A DNA stretch of 54,593 bases from a virus: positions 1 through 54,593 of IMG/VR virus record IMGVR_UViG_3300025769_000151. One strand, written 5' to 3'. The first letter of the stretch is position 1. Each line of letters opens with the position of its first letter. The notes under the pieces were generated by a model. That model saw only the letters and a program-made list of their open reading frames with translations, was not told where the DNA came from and searched no databases. Below are positions 53,861 through 54,593 of this stretch, piece by piece. Made by a program: the position numbers and the translations under genes.

Positions 53861-54593
53861 ATGAGCAACATCGTTTCTCCTAATGTTCATGGTTCACTCG
53901 GCGGTTCTGTCGGAGGTGCCTATTCACAGGTTGGATTGGCAACGCCTGAGAAGTACGCTTCTCTGGGTGATTTCATGAGCACTATTAACGCCCTTGACGT
54001 TCGTCCAGAACTCATCAAAACTTACGGTAATCAGGGCATTACCGGATTCTTGCGTATGACCGGAGCCGTCAAGGCTGCTGGCTCTGCCGAAAAAATCACT
54101 TACTACGAGGAGGCTCGTCTGCACCAGAAGGTCCGCGCTGCGGTTACTACTGGCTACGATTCAGGCGACTCTAACGTGTCAGAGATGACGTTCACTGCTG
54201 AGTCATTGGCTGACGCCATTGCTGATGGTGTGGACATCAAGCCAAACACCCCAATGAAGGGTGACATCCTCTTGATTAACGGTGTCGACCGTGCGGTCGT
54301 GACCGAAGAGGGTGCTGCAAACTCTACTGACACCTTCAAGGCTAAGTTGATGCGCGACGCAGCTTCTACTTTGGCTGACGGTGATACCGTTGAGATGCCA
54401 GTGATTGGTAACATCTTTGCTGAAGGCTCAGAGCAGCCCGGCAGATTTGTTGAGTCTAACGTGGTTCGCTACCAGAAGCCATACGCTATCATCAAGGGTA
54501 ACTACGAGGTGACTGGTTCACAGGCCACCAACATTGGTTACATTGACGTAGGCGGCGGCGACTACCGCTGGTACATCAAGGGCGAAATGGATG
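53861..54593 (+). CDS. Major capsid protein, HK97-like (3' truncated by window)
   Basis: ATG 53861 begins MSNIVSPNVHGSLGGSVGGA. The following 224 residues run to the window edge without a stop. QGITGFLRMTGAVKAAGSAE and ITYYEEARLHQKVRAAV are the type of N-arm and E-loop sequence I associate with Bacteroidota phage capsids. NVVRYQKPYAIIKGNYEVTG follows. Capsid proteins of this type are usually 450-500 residues, so roughly half is missing. Position after scaffold supports the call. Confidence 0.85.
   Translation, partial: MSNIVSPNVHGSLGGSVGGAYSQVGLATPEKYASLGDFMSTINALDVRPELIKTYGNQGITGFLRMTGAVKAAGSAEKITYYEEARLHQKVRAAVTTGYDSGDSNVSEMTFTAESLADAIADGVDIKPNTPMKGDILLINGVDRAVVTEEGAANSTDTFKAKLMRDAASTLADGDTVEMPVIGNIFAEGSEQPGRFVESNVVRYQKPYAIIKGNYEVTGSQATNIGYIDVGGGDYRWYIKGEMD

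Noticed and set aside
1-54593. CRISPR arrays, insertion sequences, integrase or attachment sites
   Set aside because: I saw no evenly spaced direct repeats, no transposase or integrase motifs, and tRNA-Arg is complete with its own promoter rather than a duplicated attachment core. Reading by eye cannot exclude short or diverged cases.

Overview
The window is a piece of a tailed double-stranded DNA phage genome, almost certainly infecting a member of the Bacteroidota. The host call rests on four things. Start codons have no clear Shine-Dalgarno sequences. There are repeated promoter elements of the Bacteroidota type (TAnnTTTG, in two cases with a TTG or TTTG box 20 bp upstream). The primase has the BT4734/VirE N-terminal form typical of Bacteroidota. 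The portal, terminase and tail-stabilisation proteins look like those of podoviruses of marine Bacteroidota and the crAss-like group. No integrase or lysogeny gene was recognised.

There are two transcriptional arms. Bases 1-22540 and 36538-54593 are read rightward and hold virion, packaging and lysis genes. Bases 22533-36278 are read leftward and hold replication, recombination and many small accessory genes. The arms diverge at about 36.3 kb, where two promoters with identical 20-bp spacers lie back to back, and converge at about 22.54 kb. The right edge cuts the major capsid gene and the left edge cuts a gene that would normally follow capsid. The window is therefore probably a circular or permuted genome opened in the head module, with the rest of the capsid gene and perhaps more missing.

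Late right end (36.5-54.6 kb): small basic or Gly-rich virion-type proteins, a DUF5675-like protein with a possible cell-wall active site, a 1451-residue calcium-loop (dockerin-like) protein, a leftward winged-helix regulator facing a promoter and palindromic operator, a fibre-like protein, a GroES-like co-chaperonin, a candidate small terminase, large terminase, portal, small head proteins, a scaffold-like protein and major capsid protein.

Late left end (1-22.5 kb): neck protein, a 1925-residue tail stabilisation-like protein, and then three consecutive proteins (447, 600 and 3708 residues) whose order and character recall the ejected internal proteins gp14-gp15-gp16 of T7. The third is a giant polyvalent protein with an HExxH zincin motif, two ADP-ribosyltransferase-like regions, a GNAT acetyltransferase motif and a C-terminal membrane-active region. 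A holin and two small membrane/coiled-coil proteins follow.

Early arm (leftward): canonical tRNA-Arg(UCU), about 0.8 kb of non-coding DNA, a single gene bracketed by two minimal tRNA-like structures, then about 24 tightly packed small genes, many overlapping by ATGA. These include three single-helix membrane microproteins, a tiny lipoprotein and two zinc-ribbon proteins. They are followed by an ERF recombinase / exonuclease / SSB-tail-like module, a DUF1599-like gene overlapping a primase-helicase by 113 nt, and two further PD-(D/E)XK nucleases. The most unusual element is the pair of tRNA-like structures around one early gene, which may punctuate the early transcript.
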